A DNA stretch of 64,000 nucleotides from Dipteronia dyeriana (Eukaryota > Streptophyta > Magnoliopsida > Sapindales > Sapindaceae), in assembly GCA_032871835.1 (NCBI GenBank), contig CM065296.1, positions 56,449,288-56,513,287 on the forward strand, in the 5' to 3' direction. Below, in pieces: positions 1-12,565 of the stretch. The first letter of the stretch is position 1; the number at the start of each line of letters is the position of its first letter. Both the position numbers and the translations under genes were made by a program. The notes beneath the pieces were generated by a model, which was not told the origin of the DNA, made no database searches, and worked only from the letters and a program-made list of their open reading frames with translations.

Positions 1-1114
1 ACAAAGCAACAAGTAGGACAAGTTTAAGGAAAACTCCCTTTTTGTTTGAAGCTTTGAGGTCCCCTTGAATGTTGTACTTGGAATGACTTGATTTCCTTCT
101 CTACTTTGTCTCCACACTCATTTACTCTTGCAATTTTCAAGGTCCCCACTTTCTTCTTAAGCACTTCCTTCATTTCTTGTAAAGCACTTGACATTTTTTT
201 TCTATCTCCATTAATAGTCTCCTAGTTTTTCTTACATATTCTACTTCAAACTCCTCTGAAAGTTTGGCAAGCTCAACTAGGTCTTTTGATATCCCCTTCT
301 TCTCACCCTTAATTTTCACAATCTTCTTCTCAATCTTTTTGTTGGGGTTAGAGAGTTCTTACACTTTCTTCTCCAAAGGCTCATTTTCCTCCTTAAGAAG
401 TTCAATTTCTTGATGAAGCTTTTTGTTCCTCTCTTCTAACTCATTCTCTTTTTCATACTCAAATTCCTTAGTTATCTCGTTAAGCATTTCTTCACCAAAA
501 AATTAATCTTCTATTCTTGAAGCTTCTTTTTCTTTAATACCATCAAGATGGCCTTATTCCATTTCATATGCTAATTCAAATGCTTTGACAAGCTCGCCAA
601 CCTTGCATTTCCTCTTTTGACCTTTAGGCTTCTCAATTACAAAACATCCTCCTTCAATCACCTATTAATTAGGTCCATCCACATAGAATTCTACTCTACT
701 ATTACCACACCTAAAGGATAAGTGCCTTGAAACCACATTAACAACCATTCCTGATGTAGCCAAGAATAACCTACCTAAAAGCAACTTCCAATCACGATCA
801 TTGATTCCTTCTTCTTTAATTTTCAAAATCACAAAGTCGACCGGTGCCTTGAGCCCATGCACATCCAATTACACATTTTCAATTATACTAACTGGGCTTG
901 AGAAGAATTGTTAGGAAACTTCAAGATAATAGAGGTAGGCTTAATAGAATCAATCTTTAACTGCCTTAAAACTCGGAGAGGCATCTTGTTGATGCTAACC
1001 TCAATATCGAGCACTGCCTCTATGATATCAGAATCTCCTATGCTTAACAAAATAATGAAAATTCTAGAGTGTTCCAACTTTGTTGGGATAGTCTCCCTTA
1101 TCAACTGCACTTTA
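1..1114 (-). pseudogene. R4 (Athila-like gypsy) protease plus coiled-coil module, left copy
   Basis: Read on the minus strand from 1114 downward. First comes a retropepsin-like segment (about 1110-883): KLEHSRIFIILL, then the active-site region LDIEVSINKMPL, which aligns with the Athila pattern LCDLGASINLMPL, but Glu stands at the usual Gly. The C-terminal protease part follows (868-665), with LLLGRLFLATSG matching the family's ILGRPFLATAGA. After a stop comes LVKAFELAYEME and a long Lys/Glu-rich coiled coil (about 640-180), then LKIARVNEC and, at the window edge, TCPTCC, the likely start of a zinc knuckle. Several in-frame stops and a frameshift at an A8 run (about 194-201) make it non-functional. 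The same modules in the same order occur at 62430-63781 on the plus strand. The R1-A LTR starts at 1115 and cuts off the upstream gag. Domain order is seen directly; the Athila assignment is by motif recognition. Confidence 0.75.
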
Positions 1115-3343
1115 TGTAGGGAAAATAAAACACACGCAGAGGAAGTGTGAGAAAACTTTATAAAAATTATAAATTTAGGGTTTGCGTATAAATAAAAAAA
1201 ATTCTCTTTGACTAACAAGAACCTTAACCCTAGATTAATTGATGTATATAAAAAGTGTTGTACCTTTTTCTCATGACGATTGAACAAGCGCCGAATTGAA
1301 TCCGTAAGATCTTCCAATCCAATCACGAACGTGAATCACCTAAGAGTGTGGGCTCCATTTCTTTAAATTGTATACCTGATGATGGAAACAAACAAAATCT
1401 TCTTCTTTGTTAGTCATAATAATCCTCTAAGAGAAAAATGAAGAACGTCTAGTCACTTTTGAATTATCAATCAATTTGATTGAAACTCGCGTGAACCTTG
1501 ATTCGATGTTGTACACAAAACCCTTTTGATGCAAAGGATACTAGTGTACTATCGAAAACAAAAACGTTCCTTTTTTTTTCTATGCTTGGCTGAATTCTTC
1601 ACACAATGAGTTGGAAGAAGTTTTTTTTTTATAACAATAAAAAACAAAAATTCTCACACCAAAAATTCATAGCTTGGTCGAAATTTATAGGTAGTATATA
1701 TAGGAGGCCAAATCCTTTCCTAAGAGGGATTTACTTGGTGGACAAGAATCATTTCCTTAGGTGGATTTACTTAGTGACCAAGAATCCTTTTCGAAAAAGA
1801 ATTTTTCCCTGCACCAAGACTCCTAATCCAACTCATTAGTGTATTTGTGACCATATTAAAGACTTCCTAATTTGACTAGATAAATAATTCCTTTTATTTA
1901 TCTACTTATCAAATATAGTCTTCAATATTAATTATACTACCAACAATAGTATAATATTGGGAGACCTTCTCCAAATAGAAACAATATTTTGATTTTTAAT
2001 TAAATAATTAATTAATTACCAATTTAATTAATTTCCATTTAATTAAATAATAAAATAAAAAATAATATATTTAGGCTTTTATATATTAGCCTTGCCGCCC
2101 AAGACAATATATAGGCATATATATTATTTTCTTATTTTTTTAAATCTGTTAGACTTTTATAAAAAGTCCACATGTGAATTAGACCCATTCTTACAAAAAG
2201 AAACATATCAACAAGCCTTAATACAATTCTAGAAGGACAACTAAATTGGTCCGGTAGAATATATCAAGTGATCCATGCAAGTTCGTGTGGATTGAGGATC
2301 TTGGCGGGCTATCTAAATTTAATCTCCAATAGACACAACCCAATAACAATCAACAAATGATTCACTTAGGTCCGATCTTTTAATTTTAGTTCATTCCACT
2401 AAAGAACTAAAATTGAACTCTTAAATAAACATAGAATAAATTGATCTTACTCATTCATACCCTAGACAACCTTATTGGAGAAAGTGTATCCTCGTGAAGA
2501 ATATTAGTAATCGCTAAGAGCTCATAGACCGCTTATAGCTCATACACCGTCTATAGCTCTCAAAGTTACCATATTTACTCATATGACTACATTTTGAACT
2601 TAGATACTTTGACTTGTCTAGAAGCCATGTTTCAATGGACACTATTGAAAACATAACGTTAAGATTTAATATACAATACCTCAAAACATCCATATGATGA
2701 TATTCTACTATCATTTAATAAATGAAGCCACGATGTCCATATCTATAAATGAAGTCCTCTATCGATTAACAAATTAATACTACCAAACTATCAAGGATAG
2801 ACTATGCTATATAATTGTACTCATTGATAGCTCAAATGATAACACTTGTAACCGTAAGTCCATCATTTATCTCAGGATTAAGATAGACTCTCTGATTGTC
2901 TTCAAATGAAAACTTTTATCCAGTGACGGTTCTAGATAAAGTATTTCATTGTGATACTATTCAATGCACCCAGTGCACTAGATTCTTTTGTCCAAATACA
3001 GCACACTTTGATGATTTTAGACTCATCATAACACATTGGTCCCACTCAAATGCTGGCAAAAGAATCTACAACTTTGACAAGATAAAGACGCCCAACCTTT
3101 TATCTTAAGTTGTGAATATTATTGAAGACTAACTAAAGAATTGTGTCTACCTTATACATATCTAGATGTATGAACAATTCTTTTTTTCTCAAAGTCTTTA
3201 GACCTTATGATTATTTTCTTTTGACACTTATGATAATTAAACTATAAATGCTATAAGATTTGTTAAACTAGAAATCACTTTATTAATATGAAAAGATTGT
3301 CAAATAGATTATTATACTCTTGGTATCTAGCATAATCCCAACA
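1115..3343 (-). mobile_element. R1-A 3' LTR
   Basis: A 2229-bp LTR in minus orientation. Its minus-strand start is TGTTGGGATTATGC (ending at 3343) and its end is TTTTCCCTACA (at 1115), so it has TG...CA ends. The polypurine tract of the element lies just right of it (minus strand GGGAGA before TGTTGGG). It shares long, recognisable blocks with LTRs at 12566-15015, 18736-20893, 32982-35355, 50783-53075 and 58158-60437. The short ORFs inside are chance. The left flank (cttta at 1110-1114) is R4 coding sequence, so the element landed in an R4 copy. Confidence 0.9.
1695..1702 (-). promoter_or_regulatory. Candidate LTR TATA box
   Basis: TATATATA lies shortly downstream (minus strand) of a conserved GGATTT block. 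AT-rich TATA-like runs occur at the same relative place in other R1 LTRs (13194-13201, 31723-31730, 34838-34844). Position conservation suggests the U3/R promoter; no transcript evidence. Confidence 0.4.
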
Positions 3344-3357
3344 ATCTCCCACTTGCT

Positions 3358-6018
3358 CTATAGCAAATGTGTCATATCTCTCATCCCCATGTTCTCTATA
3401 TGCCCATCAAAACTCTTTTGTGGAAGAGCCTTTGTAAAGGGATCCGCTAGATTATCTGTTGACGCGATGCACAATTTCCGTCAGAAGGTGATACTTGCTT
3501 TCAATGTGTTTCCCTCTCTTATGACTTCTTGGTTCTCTAGAATTAGCCACTACTCCACTATTGTCACAATAGATAGTGATCTGCTTATTCACATTAGGAA
3601 CCACTTCCAAGTCAATCAAGATTTGGCAGAGCCAGACAACCTTGCATGCTGTAACATACTCGGCTTCCATGGTGGAATCGGCAATACAAGATTGCTTGAT
3701 ACTCTTCCATATGACTTCCCCTCATCTAATAGTAAACACAGATCCTGATGTTGATCTCCTAGAGCCAGAATCTGACTTAAAATTAGAATCAGTATACCCT
3801 TTGGGAATAAAATCCCCTCCAGTGTATACTAGCATATAATCTCTCGTTCTCTAAGATACTTGAAAATATGCTTGACTGTCGTCCAGTGATCAGGACCAGG
3901 TTTCAATTAAAACCTGCTAACTATGCTCACAGTAAAACAAATATCTAGTCTAGTACAGAGTATTGCATACATGAGACTTCCAACTACCGATGCATATGGA
4001 ACCCTACTCATGAATTGCTCTTCATGCTCATTCTTAGGAACTTGTTCCTTAGAAAGTTTGATTCCAAGTCTAAAAGGTAACATACCTTTCTTGGAATCTT
4101 GCATGGAAAACCTAGACAAGATTTTATCTATGTATGAAGCTTGGGATAATGCAATCGTTCTACTCTTTCTGTCCCTTATGACTTGGATACCAAGAATATA
4201 ACTTGCTTCTCCTAAGTCCTAAATATCAAATTTGTTTTGCTAACCATTCTTTTATTGATGTCAATACACCTACATCATTTCCGATGAGTAGTATATCAAC
4301 TACGTAAAGAACTAGGAAAACCAACTTGTTGCCTTTAATCCTTTTGTATACATAAGGTTCATCATGGTTTTGAATAAATCCAAAACTTTTCACGGCTTGA
4401 TCGAATTTTATGTTCCAGGATCTGGATGCTTACTTCAATCCATATATGGATCTTTACAACTTGCATACTCTTTCCTCTTGGCCCTTTTCAATGAATCCTT
4501 CTGGTTGCATCATGTATATGCTTTTGTCAAAACTTCCATTAAGGGAAAGCTGTATTGACATCCATTTGCCAAATCTCTAGGTCTAGAGATGCCACAATGG
4601 ATAAGTCCTAATGGATTTAAGCATGGCCACAAGAGAAAAGGTTTCCTCATAATCGATACCTTCCTTCTATGTATAACCTTTAGTTATCAATCTATCTTTA
4701 AAGGTTTCCACCTTTCCATCCATTCCTCTTTTGTTCTTTTATACCCACTTGCTCCAGATGGGTTTTATCCTTTTAGGCAAGTCTACAAGAGACCAGTCTT
4801 TGTTTTTGAACATAGATTCAATTTCGGATTGCATCGCCTTTTGCCAATGGCGACAATCAACATCTTTCATTGTTTCCTTGTACGTATAGGGATCATCGTC
4901 ATCCAAAAGATTCTCTAAAGATTCTTCTAGACTGATGTATCTATCGGGTTGTCTAACAACCCTCCTACTATGACGAGGTATGGTAGATTGTTGATCTTGT
5001 GTTGGTATAGAACTTACGATTGGGCTTGGTTGCGAAACCTGTTGTGGAATTGTATCTCCTAAAAGCTCATTCAGGACGTACAAAAATATTCATATAGTCT
5101 TTTACCAGAAATTTAGCATTTATCGAAACAAATACTTTAATATCTAAATGACTTATAAAAATAATATCTTTTTGTTCCTTTTGGCTACCCTACAAATATG
5201 CATGTTTTCGAACGAGACTCCATCTTTTCTTTCTTTCCTTTTAACACATGCACAGGACATCCAAATATCCTTAAGTGGTGTAAACTAGGCTTTTTCCTTG
5301 TCCATAACTCATGTGGTGTTTTAGGAACCGACCTAGATGGTACATCGTTTAGAATGTACATTGCATTTTGTAAAGCATATCCCCAAAAAGAATTAGGGAG
5401 CGTTGAATAACTCAACATAGACTTATCCATGTCCAAAAGAGTTCTATTTCTCCTTTCTGCCACCCCATTTTGTTGAGGTGTGTCTGGTACAGAAAACTGA
5501 GAAATTATCATATTATCAATAAGATATTGCTAAAAATCACCAGTTAGATATTCTCCACCACGATCAAACCTCAAGATTTTTATGCGTTTCTCAAGCTGAT
5601 TTTCTACTTCAGCTTTAAATGCCTTGAATATGTCAAAAGCATTCGACTTATGTCTCGTGAGATACACATAGCCAAATCTTGAGTGATCATCCGTGAAAAT
5701 GATGAAGTACTCATATCCACCTCTAGCTTGAATGCTCATAGGTCCATACACATCAGTGTGTATCAATCCTAAACATTCGATGGCTCTTGTGCCTTTGGTC
5801 GTAAACGACCTTTTGATCATTTTACCTTCCAAACAAGATTCACAAGTTTGTAGATCATCAACCTTTAAGTCACTTACAGGTCCGTTACTTACCAATCTTT
5901 TAATCCTATTAAGTTTAATATGACATAGACACAAATGCCATATGTAGGTTTCATCTTTTGATAATTTTACTCTATTATGATTTGGCTCCATTGATTCTGT
6001 GTCTAATAGGTGAGAGAT
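3358..6018 (-). pseudogene. R1-A copia pol (integrase, RT, RNase H), broken
   Basis: Minus-strand pol of a Ty1/copia element, read 6018 to 3358. It starts in the GAG-pre-integrase region (TYIWHLCLCHIKLNRIKR, CESCLEGKM; about 5991-5760), then the integrase core ([27 protein letters not shown]; to about 5185), the linker, RT (about 4900-3900) and RNase H (about 3670-3450, ITIYCDNSG, SREPRSHKRGKHI). It is split by several stops and frameshifts. The RT catalytic YVDD reads YVVD at 4295-4306. The protease segment is missing: at about 6018 the sequence jumps from the start of the pre-integrase region straight into gag, whereas copy B keeps about 300 bp more. A short deletion near 3460 removes the end of the RNase H segment present in other copies. 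Flanked by its 3' LTR on the left and gag on the right. Confidence 0.88.
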
Positions 6019-6680
6019 ATCTCTTGACCTTCTTACGGGTCCTTAACAGTAGCAACTTACCAAGCCTATGAATCTCTTGACCCTTGCCTTTCACAAGAAT
6101 ATTTTTGGTGCTTTGAACCTCTTGCATCAAGTCTTGTAAGGTGTATTCCTTATTGTTCAAGGTGTAGTCCAACTGAACTAATCAAAGGAATCTGACAGTG
6201 GGTTGACAATCATGTTAATTTCTCATCCCACCATCTATCACAACACTATTAAGTTCAGCAATATTGAGATGTACTATGAATTTCATCATGTTATCTTTCA
6301 CACCCTGTCCAAGTTTCATTCTAAGATTCGTAAAAGCAAACACTGCCTCTCTCTTAGTCATCTTAGACCTCATAGCAAACATCTCCTTTAGAGACATCAT
6401 TATATCGGTAGCAGTCTCCATTCCTTCATGTTGCTATTGAATTACGTCGGAGATGTGGCCATAATTTAACATACATTTAGCCATCTCATATGAAGACTTC
6501 CACTACTAGTACCCATCTCTTTACTCCTGAGTAGATTCATTAGTTTGGTGGCTAAGGAATAGACATAACAATTTTATGTTTTTCAACTTGCAATAACAAC
6601 CCAATTTTCCTTTCCCATGTGACATAATTATCATCAGTTAAAGTATTATCTTTTAGGATATTTATTAGGGATGGGGTCAT
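6019..6680 (-). pseudogene. R1-A copia gag remnant
   Basis: The family's gag start codon lies at 6678-6680 (minus), matching MTPSLINILKDNTL of copy G. Best-preserved part is 6421-6215, where METATDIMMSLKEMFAM and AELNSVVIDGGM match the copia gag (UBN2-type) core. A second open stretch (6172-5975) covers YTLNNKEYTLQDLMQEVQST. Stops and frameshifts separate the pieces, and a deletion removes the zinc-knuckle and protease region. Gag would form the particle of this retrotransposon; here it is dead. Confidence 0.75.
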
Positions 6681-7845
6681 GATTTCATTATAATAACAAA
6701 AATTACATAAGTAAATAATCATGATAAATCACTTTCGAATATTTATCTTGAATTAAACAAAATAATTCAATCGTAAAAATTCAACGGTGATCCAACACCC
6801 ATAAATGTCATGCTTCTTTTGGGAGTTCACAACATTTACTACTTGGACTAGGTCCTACCTAATTGTTAACATAATAACCAACGTTTTCAATTTTAGCCTT
6901 GTGATTTTATTAACAAGACTCTTGGGAGGATATTAATAAACTCACATTGAGTTTGTTACCAAGTTATCAACCTTCAATATAATCTCTCATGAATATCCCT
7001 CCTTTGGGAGTAGATATCGTTTGGGCTAATTGTCTAGTCATTCCTTGTAAGGAAGTACCATGCTAAATTCCATTCATGCATACCTCTTGGGAGGTTATTA
7101 CATGAAACCTGAAGCTCAACTAAACTTGGAGGCCGTAGGTGTTCCAAAACACCTTCTTCCACTCAATTATTTAAGGTGTGTGATCGAATTCCAAAGAATG
7201 ATTTACCAAGTTATCTAGATGCCAATTTAGATACCTAAACCATTTTATGCATGTTCATACCAAAAGAGATATATGAGTGGCACTCCTATTCTATATGACA
7301 TGTTATCAAACAATGACAAACATTGCAATTATTACAAAAAATATAAATAGCTACAATTTTGGTCCATCCTAGAAAAGCAAATAAATTACATGTCTTGAAA
7401 TACCAAAAAAAAAAACTTCTTTCTTGGTGAACAAGTCTTCACGTGACCTTCGTCGTTTGGAATCTCTTGACTGCCTTCCATGGGCATGCGCACGCTTGGC
7501 TCCTACCCATGGGTGTGCACATGCCACAACCCCATAAAAGGCTGCCATGCGCAACCCATGGCTTCCATAGGGCTACCGTGCGCAGCCCATGCCACAACAA
7601 ATATGGTCTCGTGCTCTTCACCCGTACGTTTGTTGCTACGGCTTGCACATTCCCTAACTTGTTCCGTTCGTTCCCAATTCTTCAAACCTTCGAGTCTTTG
7701 ATACTTGAATGTATTACAGAAGAATTTAAAATAAACAAAATACTGCAGTTTTTTTATTGCAACAAGTGCAGTTTTTTTTTTAATTACAACAACAAAATAA
7801 AAAAAAAAACTTAGCAACTACCAATAAGGTAATTATGGCGATAAT
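6681..7845 (-). other. R1-A untranslated leader, no gene
   Basis: Sequence between gag and the lost 5' LTR. It contains an AT-rich half, a GC-rich block at about 7440-7640 made of imperfect repeats and palindromes around GCCATGCGCAGCCCATGG, and a poly-T/CTGCAG stretch at about 7745-7810. The same order occurs in leaders of copies B, G and H. ORFs inside (for example 7443-7814) are low-complexity accidents. The sequence stops matching the leader near 7845, where the R1 LTR sequence begins abruptly and no primer site remains. Confidence 0.75.
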
Positions 7846-8417
7846 AGACATAGAACCACCAAAATATCAACGATGGACTATGCTATATAATTGTACTCAT
7901 TGATAGCTCAAATGATAATACTTGTAACTATAAGTTCATCATTTATCTCAGGATTGAGATACTCTCTGATTGTTTTCAAATGAAAACTTCTACCCATTGA
8001 CGGTTCTAGATAAAGTATTTCATTTTGATCATATTCAATGCACCCAGTGCACTAGATTCTTTTGCCCAAAGACACCACACTTTGATGATTTTAGACTCAT
8101 CATAACACATTTGATCCCACTCAAATGCTAGCAAAAGAATCTACAACTTTGACAAGATAAAGACGCCCAACCTTTTATCTTAAGTTGTCAATGTTATTAA
8201 GACTAATTAAAGAATTGTGTCTACCTCATACATATCTAGATGTATGAACAATTCTTCTTTTCTCATAGTCTTTTGACCTTATGATTATTCACTTTTGACA
8301 ATTATAATAATTAAACTATAAATGCTATAAGATTTGCTAAACTAGAAATCACTTTATTCATATGAAAAGATTGTTAATTACAATATTACACTCTTGCTAT
8401 CGAGCATAATCCTAACA
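7846..8417 (-). mobile_element. Truncated R1 LTR shared between tandem elements A and B
   Basis: Only about 570 bp of the U3 side of an R1 LTR. The right end (CATAATCCTAACA at 8405-8417) is an intact LTR start on the minus strand and abuts the polypurine tract of element B. The left end is broken near 7845 and fuses to the leader of element A, so the promoter, R, U5 and primer site of A's 5' LTR are absent. This is the pattern expected after LTR-LTR recombination followed by deletion. Confidence 0.8.
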
Positions 8418-8431
8418 ATCTCCCACTTGCT

Positions 8432-10845
8432 CTATAGCAAATGTGTCATATCTCTCATCCCCTGTTCTCTAGATGCCCATCAAAACTCTTTTGTGGAAGA
8501 GATTTTGTAAAGGGATCCACTAGATTTTCTGCTGACGCGATCTTGGTAATCGTCACGTCACCCCTATGCACAATTACCCTCAGAAGGTGATACTTTCTTT
8601 CAATGTGTTTCCCTCTCTTATGACTTCTTGGTTCTCTCGAATTAGCCACTGATCCACTATTGTCACAATAGATAGTGATCTGCTTATTCGCTTCAGGAAC
8701 CACTTCCAAGTCAATCAAGAATTGGCGGAGCCAGACAACCTCTTTAGCAGCCTCGCATGGGGCTTGATCGAACCTTATGTTCCAGGATCTGGATGCTTGC
8801 TTCAATCCATATATGGATCTTTGCAACTTTCATACCCTTTCCTCTTGGCCCTTTTCAATGAATCCTTCTGGTTGCATCATGTAGATGCTTTCGTCAAGAT
8901 TTCCATTAAGGAATGCTATCTTGACGTCCATTTGCCAAATCTCTAGGTCTACAGATGCCTCAATGGATAAGAGTATCCTAATGGATTTAAGCATGACAAA
9001 AAGAGAGAAGGTTTCCTCATAATCGATACCTTTCTTCTATGTATAACCTTTAGTTACTAATCTAGCTTTAAAGGTTTCCACCTTTTTATCCATTTCTCTT
9101 TTCCTCTTGTATACCCACTTGCACCCGATGGGTTTTATCCCTTTAGGCAAGTCTACAAGAGACCAGACTTTGTTTTTGAATATAGATTCAATTTCGAATT
9201 GCATTGCCTTTTGCCAATGGTGACAATCAACATCTTCCATTGCTTCACTGTACATAAGGGGATCATCGTCTTCTGAAAGATTCTCTACAGATTCTTCCAG
9301 ATTGATGTATCTCTCGGGTTATCTAACAACCCTCCCACTACGACGAGGTATGGTAGATTATTGATCTTGTGTTGGTACAAAACTTACAATTGGGCTTGGT
9401 TACGAAACCTCTTGTGGAATTGTATCTCCTAAAAGCTCATTTAGAACAATTCTACTTTTAGGCACAAAATTATTCATATAGTCCTTTTCAAAAAATTTAG
9501 CATTTTTCAAAACAAATACTTTAAGATCTTAAGTACTATAAAAATAATATCCTTTTGTTCCTTTTGGATACCCTATAAATATGCATGTTTCTGAACGGTA
9601 CTCCATATTTTCAGTCTTTTGTTTTAACATGTGCGCAGGACATCCAAATATCCTTAAGTGTTGTAAACTAGGCTTTCGACCGGTCTATAACTCATACGGT
9701 GTTTTAGAAACTGACTTAGATGGTATATCATTTAGAATGTACATTACGGTTTGTAAAACATATCCCCAAAAAGAAATAAAGAGTGTTGAATAACTCAACA
9801 TAGACCTAACCATATCCAAAAGAGTTCTATTTCTCCTTTCTGCCACCCCATTTTGTTGAGGTGTGTCTGGTGCAGAAAAATGAGAAATTATCCCATTATC
9901 AATAAGATATTGCCGAAACTCACCAAATAGATATTCTCCACCACGATCGGACCTCAAGATTTTTATGCATTTCTCAAGCTGATTTTCTACTTCAGCTTTA
10001 AATGCTTTGAACATATCAAAAGCATCCGACTTATGTCTCATGAGATACACATAGCCAAATCTTGAGTGATCATCCGTGAGTGTGATAAAGTACTCATATC
10101 CACCTCTAGCTTGAATGCTCATAGGTCAGCACACATCAGTGTGTACCAATCCTAAACATTCGATGGTTCTTGCGCCTTTGGTCGTAAACGACCTTTTGGT
10201 CATTTTACCTTCCAAACAAGATTCATAAGTTGGTAGATCATCAACCTTTAAGTCACTTAGAGGTCCATCACTTACCAATCTTTTAATCCTATTAAGGTTA
10301 ATATGACCTAAGCGTAAATGCCATAGGTAGGTTTCATCTTTTGATAATTTTACTCTTTTATGATTAGGTTCCATTGATTCCGTGTCTAACAAGTGAGAGA
10401 TATTTCCATCCGAATAGAATAAACCGTTTTCCAATGTACCTTTGCAAATAATTTTGTCATTGTTACTAATAATAAAAGCTTTATTAAAAGTAACCGAATA
10501 ACCAAATTTATTTAAACAAGAAACTGAAATTAAATTCCTATTGAATTGAGGTACATAATAAACGTTTATTAAATCTAAATGCCTACTAGAATTTAAATTG
10601 ATTCTAATATCTGTAACTACACTAGTAGACACCAACGCTCCATTGCCAAAATGCAAGTTGAATTCATTCTTATTCTGTCTATTCCTTTAACCCTTTTCAC
10701 CACAAAGGAAACATTTCCCTTTGATCTTGGTTACTTTCTTGGTCTCCTTCTAAGAATGCCCAAGTTTCTTTTTCATCTATTGTTTCTTGACTTTCTAATG
10801 GGTCTTAACAGTAGCAACTTTACCAACCATATGAATCCCTGTCTA
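8432..10845 (-). pseudogene. R1-B copia protease-region to RNase H, broken
   Basis: Minus strand, read 10845 to 8432. A degraded knuckle (KCFLCGEKG at about 10720) is followed by the protease-side segment (HFGNGALVSTSVV, NLISVSCLNKFGYSVTFNK; 10656-10430), pre-integrase (YLWHLRLGHINLNRIKRL, CLEGKMTKRSFTTKG; about 10350-10190), and integrase ([41 protein letters not shown]; 10122-9685). The linker and the start of RT follow ([11 protein letters not shown], 9037-9255). At about 8757 a deletion joins RT (QRSIYGLKQASRSWNIR) directly to RNase H (CEAAKEVVWLRQFL), removing the YVDD region. The last part, IYCDNSG to SFDGHLEN, is readable. A non-functional relic. Confidence 0.88.
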
Positions 10846-11135
10846 GAGACATCATAACATCGACAACAGCCTCTATTCATTCATGTTGCTGTTGTAAAAC
10901 GTTGGAGATGATGGCCATAATGTAACGTACATTTAGCATCTCATCTAAAGACATCCACTACTGATACTCATCTCTTTGCTCTTGAGTAGATTCATTAGTT
11001 TGGTGGTTAAGGAATATACCTAATGAACTTATACTTTTCAGCTTGCAACAACAACCCAATATTCCTTTTCCATGTGACATAATTTTTATCAGTTAAAGTA
11101 TTATCTTTTAGGATATTGATTAGGGATGGGGTCAT
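10846..11135 (-). pseudogene. R1-B copia gag remnant with internal deletion
   Basis: The start codon position is 11133-11135 (minus), aligned with the other R1 gags. Only the N-terminal third survives, with a motif homologous to copy H through the MSL segment; at about 10846 it jumps to the C-terminal HMVGKV-like segment, so the central UBN2 core is gone. Stops occur throughout. Confidence 0.6.
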
Positions 11136-12565
11136 GATTTCTTTTTAATAACGAAAATTATATAAGTAAACAATCATGATATAGCACTTTTGAATATTTA
11201 TCTTGAATTAAATAAAATGATTCAATCGTAAAAATTAAACAAGGATCTAACACCCATAAATGTCACGCCTCCTTTGGGAGTACGCATCATTTACTAGTAG
11301 GACTAGGTCCCACCTAATTGTTAACATAACAACAACATTTTCAATTTTAACCTTACATTTTTATTAACAAGAACTCTTGGAAGGATATTAATAAAAGTAC
11401 ATTGAGTGTGTTACCAAGTTATCGACCTTCAATATAACCCCTCACGAATATCCCTCCTTTGGGAGTAGATATCGTTTGGGCTAATTGTCTACTCTATCCT
11501 TGTAAGGAAGTATCTTGCTAAATTCTATTCATGAATACCTCTTGGGAGGTTATTTACGAAACATAAAGCTCAACTAAACTTGGAGGCCGTAGGTGTTCCA
11601 AAACACCTTCTCCCACTAAATTTTTTAAGGCGTGTGATCGAATTCCAAAGAATGATTTACGAAGTTATCTAGATGCCAATTTAGATACCTAAATCATTCG
11701 ATGCATGTTCATACCAAAAGAGATATACGAGTGACACTCCTATTCTATATTACATGTTATTAAACAATGACAAACATTGCAATATTTACAAAAATATAAA
11801 TAGCTACAATTTTAGTCCATCCTAGAAAAACAAGTAAATTACATATATCTTGGAATACAAGAACTCCTTTCTTGGTGAACAAGTTTTCACGCGACCTTCA
11901 TCGTTCGGACTCCCTTGGCTACCTCCCATGGGCGTGCGCACCTTACGACCTTACCACGGGCGTGCGCATGCCACAAACCCATAAAGGGCTGCCATGCGCA
12001 GCCCATGGCTACCAAAGGGCTGCCGTGCGCAGCCCATGCCACAGTAAACGTGGTTGTGTGCTCTTCGCACGCACGATCGTTACTACTGCTCGCATGGTCC
12101 CTAACTTGTTCCGGTTGCTTCCAATTCTTCAAACCTTCGAGTCTTCGATACTTGAATGTATTACAGAAGAATTATAAATAAAAAAATACTGCAGTTTTTT
12201 TTATTATTATTACAATAGTGCAGTTTTTTTTTATTTTAATTACAATAGTGCAGTTTTTTTTATTACAAAAAAAAAAAAAAACTTAGCAACTACCAAGAAG
12301 GAAATTATGGTGATGATAGACTACCCTTTTTGTTACAATCCCAAAGCAAAATTACATTGAAATTCTAGGACCAAAATTTAGCAATAACTAACAACATATA
12401 AAACATATATATATATATATATATCCATACATTCCAATGTAAATGTATATGCTAATACCTAGAGTGTCATCTCTTTCTAAAATATGCATATATACAATAA
12501 AAAAAAAAAGATTCACGTACACATAGATCAATTAATCAAGGGTACAACCAGGCTCTGATACCAAT
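11136..12565 (-). other. R1-B untranslated leader, no gene
   Basis: Full R1 leader between gag and primer site. It holds a GC-rich block (about 11890-12090) with two near-identical units around GGGCTGCC[A/G]TGCGCAGCCC at 11986 and 12017, a spacer repeated three times (CAGTTTTTTT units, about 12186-12285), and an (AT)10 run at 12405-12424. No supported ORF. Confidence 0.75.
12551..12565 (-). other. R1-B primer binding site
   Basis: Minus strand reads ATTGGTATCAGAGCC directly after the LTR CA end. TGGTATCAGAGC is the classic copia primer site complementary to the 3' end of initiator tRNA-Met. It fixes the LTR border and the element's orientation. Confidence 0.9.

Noticed and set aside
7443..7814. 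Overlapping ORFs of 60-123 codons on both strands in the R1 leaders (also 11872-12181, 29642-30073, 53448-53846).
   Set aside because: They follow the GC-rich repeat block, occur in several frames and strands, and shift frame between copies; low stop density rather than coding.
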